DNA of 60,564 bases from LW40-45 sp048883105 (GCA_048883105.1 JBHLQY010000002.1:1-60564); one strand, 5' to 3'; positions 28,102-37,138 are shown, counted from the first letter of the stretch. Numbers and translations are program-made. Notes: generated by a model not told the origin, from the letters alone.

Positions 28102-28923
28102 TTAAACCTCGATTTCCTCTAATTTCTCTACAAACTCATCAATCTTCTCATTAAATATTTCAAAAGTTTTCTTAATAAGAACTTCAAAAGGGAGAACGCC
28201 ATCTGTTTCAATAAAAAATATATATGTCTCCTTTTTCGAATTTACCTTGATTTTACCATTAGAACCTTTCTCACACGCTTTGCATAAAGTACAAGTTTTC
28301 CAATAATCGTTCTTTAATTTTAATGAATTATTATTTAGCTCATATAAATTTTCTGGACATGTTGATGCGATAAGAGTCTTTTCATCTAAATCTTTAATTT
28401 TGCTTTCATCGAAATCAATTGTTGGATAATATCTATAGAAACAATTTGAAACTGCTGAAAATCTAATGTTATCCTTAGCTATACCCAAAATCGCATAACT
28501 TTCAATAATGATTTTGCTACCTTTATCTATTTTTAAAATTGGGATTTTATCGTGTACAGGGACTATATTGGGGTCATTAGAATTCAAATCTCCAGAATAA
28601 ACTACTAAAGGTTTATTAGTTTCATTATTAACTTCCAATGTTAAGGATACTTGACATAATGGACAACCAAATCCTCCACATTCACAATCCCGCGGCAGAT
28701 TATAATGCTCTAGATCAGTCTTGAGAGGAATCATACCAAGCCGATGAGCAACGATTTCATCGTACAATGGCGAATCATTTTTTAATATAATAACTTCATC
28801 AATTGCGAAGCAAGGCAATTCCGTCATGATTATACGGCGTAGAGCGTTTACCATTTCAATAGTGATTTCTTCTATAACAAAGACAAGTTTATGATCGGTC
28901 TTTTCAAGCACTTCGAGATTCAT
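28102..28923 (-). CDS. rpo3: RNA polymerase subunit D (Rpo3)
   Basis: The 273-aa protein opens with the alpha-like dimerisation region NALRRIIMTELPCFAIDEV and HRLGMIPL. It contains a Cys-rich insert (CECGGFGCPLC) and a second Cys set (CPENLY, then CTLCKACE) in the ferredoxin-like insert that holds an Fe-S cluster in many archaeal Rpo3 proteins. All four usual ligands appear present. It heads the operon rpoD-rpl18e-rpl13-rps9. rps13-rps4-rps11, which often precede it, are missing and glyA lies upstream instead. Confidence 0.96.
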   Translation of the reverse strand: MNLEVLEKTDHKLVFVIEEITIEMVNALRRIIMTELPCFAIDEVIILKNDSPLYDEIVAHRLGMIPLKTDLEHYNLPRDCECGGFGCPLCQVSLTLEVNNETNKPLVVYSGDLNSNDPNIVPVHDKIPILKIDKGSKIIIESYAILGIAKDNIRFSAVSNCFYRYYPTIDFDESKIKDLDEKTLIASTCPENLYELNNNSLKLKNDYWKTCTLCKACEKGSNGKIKVNSKKETYIFFIETDGVLPFEVLIKKTFEIFNEKIDEFVEKLEEIEV

Positions 28924-29007
28924 GATAAATATTTCAATAATTAATAAGTAGGATATTATTGGATATATCTAATATAAGATAAATTTTACTGTTAATTGAT
29001 TTGAATA

Positions 29008-30336
29008 TCAAAAAAATTTGAGATACTCGTAAGCGTCGTTTGAATGTTGGAAGCAATATTTTATCTCTTGAAAATCCTTACGAAATTCGGCGATTTCTTT
29101 TTTTATTCTTTTAGGGTCTTTTTTATCCACCAATAGGGCCTTAAAAAATTCTGCTATGTCTTGCATCTCACCTTTTCCCATTCCTAATCGAGTGACTTCT
29201 GAAGTTCCTAACCTTAATCCAGATGGATTCATATAATGTCGTCCTTCCCTTATATCCCAAGGTAATAGATTGCGATTAATAATTATATTTGCTGATTCTA
29301 ACAACCGCTCAATATCTCCTCCGAGACCGATTTTTTTTTCGAACTCAGCGATATCAACAATAACTTGATGTGATTCTGTAAATCCAAGATGTTCACAGAG
29401 AACTTTAAAACCTCTTTCGTTTAAAGCTTCAGCAAAAGCTTTAGCGTTTTCAATCACACATTTATGATATTTTTTTCCAAATTCAAGCATTTCTACAAGG
29501 GTAACAGCCAAACCTGCGACATTGTGCAGATGATGATTGGAAAACAATGCGGGAAATGCAGATGGTTTTAAAATATCGATTAAATCTTCTCGATTTGATA
29601 CGACAGTTCCATGTTGTGGGCCGGGTAAAGTTTTATGAGTTGATAAACTCATTGCATCAGCGCCTTCTCTTAAGGGATCCTGAAAATATCCAGAGCCAAT
29701 GAGACCAGCAACATGAGCCCCATCATAACCTATATATGCTCCAACTTCTTTTGCAACATCACTCAATTCTTTAACTGGATGGGGGAAAAGAAATACAGAA
29801 GCCCCGAATAAAACCATTTCTGGTTCAAATTCCCTAATGATTTTTGCAGAACCGTCTGGATCTATATTCATGTTTTCCTCATCAAAAACTAGATATTTAA
29901 TCTCCAAACCTCTAACTGTTCCAGCCGTACCATAAATAGCTCTTCCTGAACTAGTATACATTGGGGCATGACTAATATGACCGCCTTTTGGTATTGGCAT
30001 AGCGCACATTTTACCATTATTAGGTGATGTGAAAGCATTATATAAAACTAAGTTCGCCATGACACCAGATACAGGCCTAACGTCAGCAAAAACGCAATTA
30101 AAATAATTTTTCGCGAGATCCATACACATAGCTTCAATTTTATCAATATATCTACATCCAGCGTAAACTCTCTGACCAACCCATCCCTCCGCATATCTAT
30201 GTGAGAAATCTGAGTTACAAGCTTCATCAACAGCTGGACTTGTTATATTTTCAGAAGCTATTAGCGGAATTGCTTTTTTTAATTCTTCATGATGTTCTAA
30301 TAAAATAGATCGTATCTCAGTTAATTTCTTGCTCAA
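29008..30336 (-). CDS. glyA: Serine hydroxymethyltransferase
   Basis: The 442-aa PLP enzyme interconverts serine and glycine with transfer of a one-carbon unit to a pterin. Motifs are PLIASENITSPAV, the PLP-lysine in STHKTLPGPQHG and NIIINRNLLPWD. It starts with TTG at 30336. It is 84 bases upstream of rpoD in the same direction, but probably a separate unit. It links to the folate-type C1 pathway shown by metV and metF further right. Confidence 0.95.
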   Translation of the reverse strand: MSKKLTEIRSILLEHHEELKKAIPLIASENITSPAVDEACNSDFSHRYAEGWVGQRVYAGCRYIDKIEAMCMDLAKNYFNCVFADVRPVSGVMANLVLYNAFTSPNNGKMCAMPIPKGGHISHAPMYTSSGRAIYGTAGTVRGLEIKYLVFDEENMNIDPDGSAKIIREFEPEMVLFGASVFLFPHPVKELSDVAKEVGAYIGYDGAHVAGLIGSGYFQDPLREGADAMSLSTHKTLPGPQHGTVVSNREDLIDILKPSAFPALFSNHHLHNVAGLAVTLVEMLEFGKKYHKCVIENAKAFAEALNERGFKVLCEHLGFTESHQVIVDIAEFEKKIGLGGDIERLLESANIIINRNLLPWDIREGRHYMNPSGLRLGTSEVTRLGMGKGEMQDIAEFFKALLVDKKDPKRIKKEIAEFRKDFQEIKYCFQHSNDAYEYLKFF

Positions 30337-30511
30337 ATTTAATCAAATCTAATTTTAGGAAATATGATAAATTACTAAATATAATTTAAAATTAAAAATT
30401 TTTTGAATTCTACGATTTTTCTCAATGTTTATTTATTCATTTTTCTATGATTTTATATAACAATAGCATTCATTAGAAATTTCACTAAAACAAATAATAA
30501 AAAACGTTAAA

Positions 30512-31441
30512 CTATTTTTCTGAATGTTCTAAAATTAGTCTTGCTTCATATAAATTTAATTTTTTTCCTGTCTTTCGTTTTTCAAGTGCCACAGCTAATT
30601 TTTCTTGTTTTAATTTTTCGAGCATCTCTTGGTTTTTATCGGCTTGTTTTTGCCTATGTCCTTTTATTGGTCTTCTCTTTGGTCTATATGGCCTCTTGCT
30701 TTTGTTTCTTCTCTTCTTTTGATTTAAGACTTTTAAATACTGATTGTGATATCGATCCGCGGCCTTTTTATTTTCTATTAATTCTTCTTCAATTTTTTTC
30801 TTATTTTCTTTTAATTTATTAGCTCCTTGATATAATTCAAGCATTTTCATGTGAAATTTCTGAGATTTCCCCGACCATTTAGTCAATTGTTCATAAATTT
30901 TATTTAGATTAATTTTAACAATTTCAATTTTACGCCCAATTTTATAAATACCATTATTTTGTTGTTCTGCCACAAATTTTTGCTTTTTTCTTTCTAAATC
31001 TCTGATTTTATCCACAATTTCATTTTCTTTATTAATATCCAAATTTTCAGTCTCAATTACTCTCTCTAAATTATCAATTTTACGCTCTAGCTGCTTAACA
31101 GAAGTGAAATGTTCAGAAATTTTACCACGACCGTTATGTTTCTGATGTTTTTTTTTTTCATCAATAAGAGTATCTAAGAGCTTCTTATATTCAATTTTTT
31201 TATTTTTTAAGTGTTTAACTTTTTTATTCCAATGATCTCGCTTTGGTTTATATACATCTCTGGCAGTTTTTAACGACTCAATAATTTTAAATTCAATTTC
31301 TTGCAATCGATTAATATATTCTTTTGTCTTTTGATTTAAGTCATCCCTCTTTTTTCTAAAATCTTCTATTTTATTTTGAAGTTCCTTAAAAGAAAGTTGA
31401 GAAATTTGAAATGTTTTATCTTTACTCATTGATTTGTTCAT
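30512..31441 (-). CDS. Archaeal coiled-coil protein (COG1340-like)
   Basis: The 309-aa protein is almost wholly charged heptad-type coiled coil (residues about 15-235), followed by a very basic linker (RRNKSKRPYRPKRRPIKGHR) and a short helical C-terminus ending in ARLILEHSEK. This layout matches the uncharacterised archaeal coiled-coil family COG1340. I recognise no catalytic motif. A start at 31441 or at the second ATG (31429) is possible. It is divergent from trmI, and a perfect 10-bp inverted repeat lies between them. Confidence 0.72.
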   Translation of the reverse strand: MNKSMSKDKTFQISQLSFKELQNKIEDFRKKRDDLNQKTKEYINRLQEIEFKIIESLKTARDVYKPKRDHWNKKVKHLKNKKIEYKKLLDTLIDEKKKHQKHNGRGKISEHFTSVKQLERKIDNLERVIETENLDINKENEIVDKIRDLERKKQKFVAEQQNNGIYKIGRKIEIVKINLNKIYEQLTKWSGKSQKFHMKMLELYQGANKLKENKKKIEEELIENKKAADRYHNQYLKVLNQKKRRNKSKRPYRPKRRPIKGHRQKQADKNQEMLEKLKQEKLAVALEKRKTGKKLNLYEARLILEHSEK

Positions 31442-31466
31442 TAAAGAGTATTTATAAACAAGGTTT

Positions 31467-31491
31467 TATAAGTTGTAATATACAACTTATA
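31467..31491. promoter_or_regulatory. Perfect inverted repeat in a divergent promoter
   Basis: The arms TATAAGTTGT and ACAACTTATA are exact reverse complements, separated by AATAT. The element lies between the coiled-coil gene and trmI, in the place where an operator would control either or both. Confidence 0.55.
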
Positions 31492-31560
31492 TTAAAAAAT
31501 TTAAGAATTTCAAGCATAATAGAAATAATTGAAAAAATAACCGAAAAATAAGTTAAAGAA

Positions 31561-32427
31561 ATGAATGGTAGAAAAATCAAAGAAAATGATTTAGTATTTT
31601 TAGTTCTTGACGAGAGAAGAAGATGGTTGGTAAAAGCAAAGAAGGGTGATTCATTTCATACTCATCGAGGAATTATTGAATTTGATGATATAATAGATAA
31701 ACCTTTTGGTTCGTGTGTTTTTTCAAAACCATATGAAAGTCAAGGCTACAAATTTTTTGTTTTTAAACCTCTTCCTTCTGATTATATTCTTCATATGGGT
31801 CGAAAAACTCAGATAGTCTATCCAGAAGATGCTGGTTTGATTTTAATTTATTCGGGAATAGGACCGGGTAGCGTAGTTATTGAAGCCGGGTGTGGTTCTG
31901 GAGCTTTAACTTGTATTTTGGGAAATTCTGTGAGACCAAATGGACATATTTATTCATACGATCTAAATGAAAAATTTATAGCTAGAGCAAAAAAAAATGT
32001 AGCAAAAGCTAATTTGGAGGCAGTGGTTACCATCCAATATGGTAATATTATAGAAGATCATTTAAAGCATAAAAATGTAGATTCTGTTGTTTTAGATATG
32101 GCTCAACCATGGAAGGCAATTGAAAAAGTAAAAGAATACCTAAAATTAAGTGGTATTTTAGTATCATTTTCACCCACAATTGAACAAGTCAAAAAAACCA
32201 CCTTTGCTATGAGGAATAACGATTTTTTTGAGATTAATAGCTATGAATTACTTAAAAGAAAAATTCAGGTTAAAAAAAGCGCAACTCGACCAGAAGTTAG
32301 AATGATAGGACATTCAGGGTACTTAACATTTGGTCGAAAAATAAAAGATATTGAAAATCCTTATCAAGCTAAAAAGCCCAAAAAAAGAGTAATTGTTGAT
32401 CTTAATGGAATGCCCTTAACGGGTTAG
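31561..32427 (+). CDS. trmI: tRNA (adenine-N1)-methyltransferase TrmI
   Basis: The 288-aa protein matches archaeal/eukaryotic Trm61-type m1A58 (m1A57/58 in archaea) methyltransferases. It has an N-terminal beta domain with YILHMGRKTQIVYPEDAG, then the SAM motif VIEAGCGSGALT and YSYDLNEKF, and VVLDMAQPW as the catalytic-site segment. It acts on tRNA in the cytoplasm as a homotetramer. It starts with ATG at 31561 with no clear Shine-Dalgarno sequence, which suggests a leaderless or short-leader transcript. Confidence 0.93.
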   Translation: MNGRKIKENDLVFLVLDERRRWLVKAKKGDSFHTHRGIIEFDDIIDKPFGSCVFSKPYESQGYKFFVFKPLPSDYILHMGRKTQIVYPEDAGLILIYSGIGPGSVVIEAGCGSGALTCILGNSVRPNGHIYSYDLNEKFIARAKKNVAKANLEAVVTIQYGNIIEDHLKHKNVDSVVLDMAQPWKAIEKVKEYLKLSGILVSFSPTIEQVKKTTFAMRNNDFFEINSYELLKRKIQVKKSATRPEVRMIGHSGYLTFGRKIKDIENPYQAKKPKKRVIVDLNGMPLTG

Positions 32428-32439
32428 TCTTTAATAAAA

Positions 32440-32865
32440 TTAAAATCCTTTCAATTGAGTTCCAACTCTTAACTCCTTTTTCTTTTTGAACCTTTCAGTT
32501 CTAAAAAAATGATTTTTTCTTTCTGAGAGAATTTCAATAAATTTTCTTAAAATTTCCTCTACTAAGTCTTTTGTAGCTTTATCACCCGTAATCATGCGAG
32601 GATCGTTGAGATAAGGTAGAATTTCTTTATTTTTAGAGTCATCTCGAAGACCTAAATTCTTTATGGGTATATGGTACGAATGAAGGAACCAGCCCTGTCT
32701 ATCTTCTTGGTGGGCAATTACTTTCAACATATTAGATTTTTCCTTTTTAATTTTAAAATCCATTATATTTTTTCCAGGGCGAATTATAATAGTTAAGTAT
32801 TCTGGAATTTTGTTCTTAGGATTATGAATCTTTTTCAAGAATTCTTTTAACCGTTCGTTTTTCAT
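32440..32865 (-). CDS. Protein of unknown function
   Basis: I do not recognise this 141-aa protein. It is basic, with a beta-rich middle (YLTIIIRPGKNIMDFKI, then HQEDRQGWFLHSYHI) and a helical C-terminal part ending in a basic tail. It converges on trmI with a 12-base gap between stops. The compact fold and lack of low-complexity sequence support a true gene. Confidence 0.55.
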   Translation of the reverse strand: MKNERLKEFLKKIHNPKNKIPEYLTIIIRPGKNIMDFKIKKEKSNMLKVIAHQEDRQGWFLHSYHIPIKNLGLRDDSKNKEILPYLNDPRMITGDKATKDLVEEILRKFIEILSERKNHFFRTERFKKKKELRVGTQLKGF

Positions 32866-32997
32866 TTTTTTATTCTTAATGAAGTAGTGTAATATAAAAT
32901 AATTAAATTAAAATCATAAATAAATTTATTAATTATATCATTTATTATAAATTCTTTAAACTATAAAGATATAGCGCTTGAATCTTTGTGTTGTTTT

Positions 32998-33420
32998 ATG
33001 ACAGTTGTATTGAAATCCTTTCAAATAAAAACAAATGCATATTGCGATGTCATTGATATAACTCATCAAGTCCAAGACGCTATAAATAAAAGTAACATCA
33101 AAGATGGGTTAGTAAATGTCCATATAGCTGGATCTACAGGAGCAATCTCAACTACAGAATATGAACCTGGATTAGTTAAACACGATATAAAAGATTTTCT
33201 CGAAAAAATTCTTCCTTATAAAAAAAATTACGCACATCATAAAACATGGCACGATTATAACGGAGCCGGGCACTTAAGAAGTTTCTTGATTAAAACGTCT
33301 CAAACATTTCCTTTCCAAAATGCAAGGCTAATATTAGGGACCTGGCAGCAAATTATTTTTATTGAATGTGATGAAAAGCCACGCTCTAGAACTATCTATG
33401 TTCAAATTATTGGAGAATAG
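32998..33420 (+). CDS. YjbQ-family protein (UPF0047)
   Basis: The protein is 140 aa from the ATG at 32998, although a TTG at 32986 is also in frame. The family motif appears as VNVHIAGSTGAISTTEYEPG, and the later WHDYNGAGHLRS and LGTWQQIIFIECDEKPRSR contain the conserved His and acidic residues. YjbQ proteins have been linked to a weak secondary thiamine-phosphate synthase activity, but their true role is unclear. It stands alone. Confidence 0.88.
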   Translation: MTVVLKSFQIKTNAYCDVIDITHQVQDAINKSNIKDGLVNVHIAGSTGAISTTEYEPGLVKHDIKDFLEKILPYKKNYAHHKTWHDYNGAGHLRSFLIKTSQTFPFQNARLILGTWQQIIFIECDEKPRSRTIYVQIIGE

Positions 33421-33466
33421 CATAAAAATTTTAAAAATGAATGAGAAAGATTTATTTCCATAAATA

Positions 33467-33718
33467 TCAATGATTTTTTAATAGATATTCAAATTCACTT
33501 ACTACAGCAGCATAATTTTTTCTTTTTTGCGTCATTTCGAATTTTCTTCTTATCTTTTGTATCGATTCTTTTAGTTTTAATTTGAAATTTAAATTATCTA
33601 ATTTATCGTGATATTCTGGAATTTTTTTGTAAAATCTATAATATTTTCGAATAATTTGGTATTGTAAATTTACTAAAAAGTTATTTTCTTCTTCAAATTT
33701 TGTTTCGATCTCAATCAA
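33467..33718 (-). CDS. Small helical protein of unknown function
   Basis: I do not recognise this 83-aa protein. It appears as two or three long basic helices (KLKESIQKIRRKFEMTQKRK). No motif is visible. It is convergent with the YjbQ gene. Confidence 0.45.
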   Translation of the reverse strand: MIEIETKFEEENNFLVNLQYQIIRKYYRFYKKIPEYHDKLDNLNFKLKLKESIQKIRRKFEMTQKRKNYAAVVSEFEYLLKNH

Positions 33719-33905
33719 TTAATTCATCGAATTAGATTTTTTAAATTGAAGATTAATTGAAAAAGATCTGTAAAAAATACGAATATGATGTTTATATTAC
33801 AGAAATAACATAAAAAACACCAATCAAATTGATAATGATTTATTAAGAAAATATTAAATTAAGAAAGTTTAATTAATAATTATATTAAATTAAGTTAAAT
33901 TTGTA

Positions 33906-34844
33906 GTGATTTCATTGGAAAATGCTATAAAAATTATTATTAGTGGTTTAGACAACGCTGGTAAGACTTCTATATTAACAGCTTTAGATAAAAAATTTGA
34001 TTTTGAAAAAGAAATAATGCAATTGAAACCGACTGTCAAAGTTGAGTATAGTGCTTCGAATTTTTTAGGTAATAGGGTTTATTATTGGGATATGGGGGGC
34101 CAAAAACAATACAGAGAACTTTACGAAAAAAATAAAGATATGTATTTTGCTGGAACCGATTTACTCGTTTATATAATTGATATCCAAGACAAAGCTAGAT
34201 TTGACTTAACTTTAGAATATCTTAATACAATCTTAAAGTACTTTCAAAATAATGAAATGGAAAATGTACCTCTTATTATAAGCTTTCATAAGTTTGATCC
34301 ACAGTTAAGAGACAATGAGGAGATACTTTATAATATTAATGATTTAAGAGAAAAAATCTTAAAAGAAAATCCTAAATTCAAGATTTTGTTTCAACAGACT
34401 TCAATATATGATATTATTTCAATTGTTCAATTGGTTTCTTACGGGCTCTCTGTTTTTGATAAAGCGTTTTTTGAGCTGTCAATCCTTTTGGAGGATTATT
34501 TAGAAGAGTTTGGATGTTCTTCACTCATTCTATTTGATCAAAATGGAATAATTATAAGTGAATTTTATAGCGAGTTAATAGATTCAGACCATTATATAAT
34601 ACTCTTAGAAAATATTAAAGAACATCTGTTCTTATTAAAAAGAATGTTAGAAGAGGAAAAAACTGAATATAATTTCTTTACTATAGAAGATAATTTCTTA
34701 TCATATTTACATAGAGTAATATATAAAAAATATAATTACTACATTTCGGTTATAATTGAGGAAAATAAGAGAGAAACATTGTTGGAAAAATTTCCAAATT
34801 TAGTCGATGAGATATTTAATATATTCGATTCTTTATTTGCTTAA
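33906..34844 (+). CDS. Rag/Gtr-like small GTPase with C-terminal roadblock/longin-type domain
   Basis: The 312-aa protein has a complete G domain: G1 GLDNAGKTS (14-22), switch I KPTVKVEY, LGNRVYYWDMGGQ with G3 at 61-66, G4 HKFD (128-131) and a TSI segment as G5. The pairing of LGN-x-V with WDxGGQ, VE in switch I and the HKxD form of G4 (instead of NKxD) is characteristic of eukaryotic Rag/Gtr GTPases. Residues about 190-312 form a separate alpha/beta domain (SSLILFDQNGIIISEF), comparable to the roadblock-like C-terminal domain of Rag. Start codon GTG. In eukaryotes Rag proteins sense amino acids at lysosomes. Here the partner and site are unknown. Confidence 0.85.
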   Translation: MISLENAIKIIISGLDNAGKTSILTALDKKFDFEKEIMQLKPTVKVEYSASNFLGNRVYYWDMGGQKQYRELYEKNKDMYFAGTDLLVYIIDIQDKARFDLTLEYLNTILKYFQNNEMENVPLIISFHKFDPQLRDNEEILYNINDLREKILKENPKFKILFQQTSIYDIISIVQLVSYGLSVFDKAFFELSILLEDYLEEFGCSSLILFDQNGIIISEFYSELIDSDHYIILLENIKEHLFLLKRMLEEEKTEYNFFTIEDNFLSYLHRVIYKKYNYYISVIIEENKRETLLEKFPNLVDEIFNIFDSLFA

Positions 34845-34849
34845 GTACC

Positions 34850-34857
34850 TTTTTTTT
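34850..34857 (+). terminator. T-run between convergent genes
   Basis: Eight T residues follow six bases after the stop of the Rag-like gene, just before the convergent trpS stop. This is the likely transcription end of the GTPase gene. Confidence 0.4.
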
Positions 34858-34870
34858 CCTTTTATCTTAT

Positions 34871-36001
34871 CTAATCGATATTTAACAACTCTCTGCTTTT
34901 ATCAATTAATTTCTCCTTTTTCTTCCGATGTTCCTTAACAAATTTAATAACTTTTTCAATGCATTCTCTCTTATGTTCACCACACATTAGTTCTCCTTTA
35001 ATGCATTCTTCAAAATCTTTTGTTAATTTTTTGTCATCCGCTTCAAAATGATACATTAAAATTTTATAGATCATGCATTTCTGTGGTTCTCCTCCAAGTT
35101 CTTGTTGCTCTTTCTTATTGCGTTTACCTCCTGTTAAAGCACCCTTTATTTTCTTTTCAATTGATTGTAATGGCTCGTTAAATGTAAAATAGCTATTGGG
35201 GTTTCTTTTTGCCATCTTTTCTGACCCATCTATACCAGGTAATAATTTATGATAAGTGGCTCCCGGTAAAAAAAAAGCTTCTTGAATAACCTTTCCATCA
35301 ACTTTTTTCTTTTTGTAATATCTACGTGATAAATCTCTGGTAAGGCGAATGTGAGGATCTTGGTCAATCCCTACTGGAACTACAGTTGGTTGGGGTCCAT
35401 CCATTACTTGTGGTAAAACAATATCTCCTACTTGAATAAGTGCGGCTAAATAAAGACCAAAAGGTTTTTCACCGTAGATTGCGTTAATCATATTTTGTGT
35501 TAGTAAACGACCAACCTTAAATGCCACATCCATCACAATAGGTTCTTTTGATTGTCTCCAAACATAACATTTCTCAGGAGTAGGATCTAGCCCAAGTGCT
35601 AAAATGTCAGCAAGATTATCTATTGCGTCTTTTTCAGCTTCTTCATAGGTAATCCCATTATCCTCCCAACTTTCAATGTCAGCAATACAATAATATGCTT
35701 TTGCTCCCATTTTCTGGAACTCTACGATTTCTAGTGCCGTAGTTAATGTACCTAAATGGAAAGGACCTGACGGTTTTATACCACTTATAACTGCCCAAGG
35801 TTTGTTTTTTTCAACAGCCTTAACAATATCTTCTAAAGAACGATGCCCAAATATAATCTTACGCCTGATAAATCGATTATCTATTTTTAGGCGCATAATA
35901 TCGCTAATTTCCTCGATACCAAATTCTTCTATTAATCGTATGTAATCTTCTTCCAATATATTCGTGCTCGACCACGGATCGATTTTAAACTCGTCAGACA
36001 T
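34871..36001 (-). CDS. trpS: Tryptophanyl-tRNA synthetase
   Basis: The 376-aa class I synthetase has the HIGH-like GPFHLGT, the Trp-site region GIDQDPHIRLTRD and the KMSKS-like GSEKMAKR. The long N-terminal extension before the HIGH motif is typical of archaeal and eukaryotic TrpRS rather than bacterial. It charges tRNA-Trp. It is divergent from hisI, with the intergenic region holding both promoters. Confidence 0.95.
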   Translation of the reverse strand: MSDEFKIDPWSSTNILEEDYIRLIEEFGIEEISDIMRLKIDNRFIRRKIIFGHRSLEDIVKAVEKNKPWAVISGIKPSGPFHLGTLTTALEIVEFQKMGAKAYYCIADIESWEDNGITYEEAEKDAIDNLADILALGLDPTPEKCYVWRQSKEPIVMDVAFKVGRLLTQNMINAIYGEKPFGLYLAALIQVGDIVLPQVMDGPQPTVVPVGIDQDPHIRLTRDLSRRYYKKKKVDGKVIQEAFFLPGATYHKLLPGIDGSEKMAKRNPNSYFTFNEPLQSIEKKIKGALTGGKRNKKEQQELGGEPQKCMIYKILMYHFEADDKKLTKDFEECIKGELMCGEHKRECIEKVIKFVKEHRKKKEKLIDKSRELLNID

Positions 36002-36068
36002 AATAATTTTTATTTAGCTTGGTTTGATAATATTAAAAAATATATACAAAATAAAAATTTTGATAAGT

Positions 36069-36482
36069 ATGATAAAATATTCTTCTGAAGAAATTGATGA
36101 ATTTATTAAATTACTTGATTTCTCAAAAATTAAAGGCGGACTTATACCTATAATCACTCAAGATTATAGAACAAGTGAGGTTTTAATGTTAGCATTTGCA
36201 AATGAAGATGCCATTAGAAAGACTTTGGAAACAGGTTTCTCACACTACTATTCAAGATCACGAAAGACTTTATGGAAAAAAGGGGAAACATCTGGATATG
36301 TCCAAGAAATTCAACATATTATAACAGATTGCGATAATGATTCAATTTTATTTAAAGTAAAACAAATTGGGGCAGCTTGTCATAAAGGGTATGATACGTG
36401 TTTTTATAATGAATTTAAAGATGGGAAACTTAAGATAATTGGAAAGAAAGTGTTTAATCCAGATGAGGTTTATAAAAAATAG
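36069..36482 (+). CDS. hisI: Phosphoribosyl-AMP cyclohydrolase
   Basis: The protein is 137 aa from the ATG at 36069. An earlier ATG at 36024 would add a basic stretch not seen in homologues. Motifs are VLMLAFANEDAI, YYSRSRKTLWKKGETSG, the metal-binding DCDNDS and the Cys pair in GAACHKGYDTCF. It opens the purine ring in histidine biosynthesis (PRA-CH). It lacks the HisE half, and no other histidine gene is present in the window. Confidence 0.94.
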   Translation: MIKYSSEEIDEFIKLLDFSKIKGGLIPIITQDYRTSEVLMLAFANEDAIRKTLETGFSHYYSRSRKTLWKKGETSGYVQEIQHIITDCDNDSILFKVKQIGAACHKGYDTCFYNEFKDGKLKIIGKKVFNPDEVYKK

Positions 36483-36567
36483 TTTAATAGGAAGATCAAA
36501 TGAAAATTTAATGATATTAAAATAATATATGAACTTTTTTTATAAACTTTTAACTTAATTTAGTTTT

Positions 36568-36587
36568 AATTAAATGATCGTTTAATT
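36568..36587. promoter_or_regulatory. Palindrome upstream of an Lrp-type regulator gene
   Basis: The arms AATTAAA and TTTAATT flank TGATCG, giving a 20-bp near-palindrome of the kind bound by Lrp/AsnC proteins. It lies about 95 bases before the regulator gene and could mediate autoregulation. Confidence 0.4.
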
Positions 36588-36681
36588 GAATTTTAAAAAA
36601 TTGAACAAGTTTTATATATTTTTGAAAATACATTATAATGGTTTTAAATAAAATCATATTTTTTCTTGCTGGTTACTTCTC

Positions 36682-37137
36682 ATGAAAAAAGAGCAACTTG
36701 ACGACATTGATAGGAATATATTGAGAATATTACAAGAGGACGCCCGTAAGTCGTACAGAGAAATTCAAGATCAACTGGGAATTTCAATTGGTACAATTCA
36801 CAATCGCATATCAAAATTAAAGAAAAATCAAATTATAGAAGGCTACACCTTAAAATTAAACAATATTAAACTAGGATACAAATTAACATTCTTAATCCGT
36901 ATACAAATTGACGGGAAGCATACTTCTGAAATATTAGGTGAGGTAACAAAAAAGCCAGAGGTTTGCTCTGTATTTCATACCACGGGAGAGCAATCAGCGG
37001 CCTTAATATGTAGATTTAAAGAATCAGAAGAAGTCCACAGATTCATTAGAGAATTAAATGAAAAAGAATATGTCTTACGGACGAATTCCAATATGGTTCT
37101 AAAGGAATATAAAAATTCTTCTTATATAGAAATTTAA
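36682..37137 (+). CDS. Lrp/AsnC-family transcriptional regulator
   Basis: The 151-aa protein has an N-terminal winged helix-turn-helix (DDIDRNILRILQEDARKSYR, then GISIGTIHNRISKL) and a C-terminal RAM ligand-binding domain with a beta-alpha-beta fold. Archaeal members of this family control amino-acid and central metabolism. It stands alone, upstream of the thermosome gene, and a 10-nt T run follows its stop. Confidence 0.92.
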   Translation: MKKEQLDDIDRNILRILQEDARKSYREIQDQLGISIGTIHNRISKLKKNQIIEGYTLKLNNIKLGYKLTFLIRIQIDGKHTSEILGEVTKKPEVCSVFHTTGEQSAALICRFKESEEVHRFIRELNEKEYVLRTNSNMVLKEYKNSSYIEI

Positions 37138-37138
37138 C

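Noticed and set aside
33852..33894. Direct repeat of TATTAAATTAAG, 31 bases apart, before the Rag-like gene
   Set aside because: The repeat is pure A/T-type sequence in an AT-rich leader apart from one G. Chance repeats of this sort are expected here.
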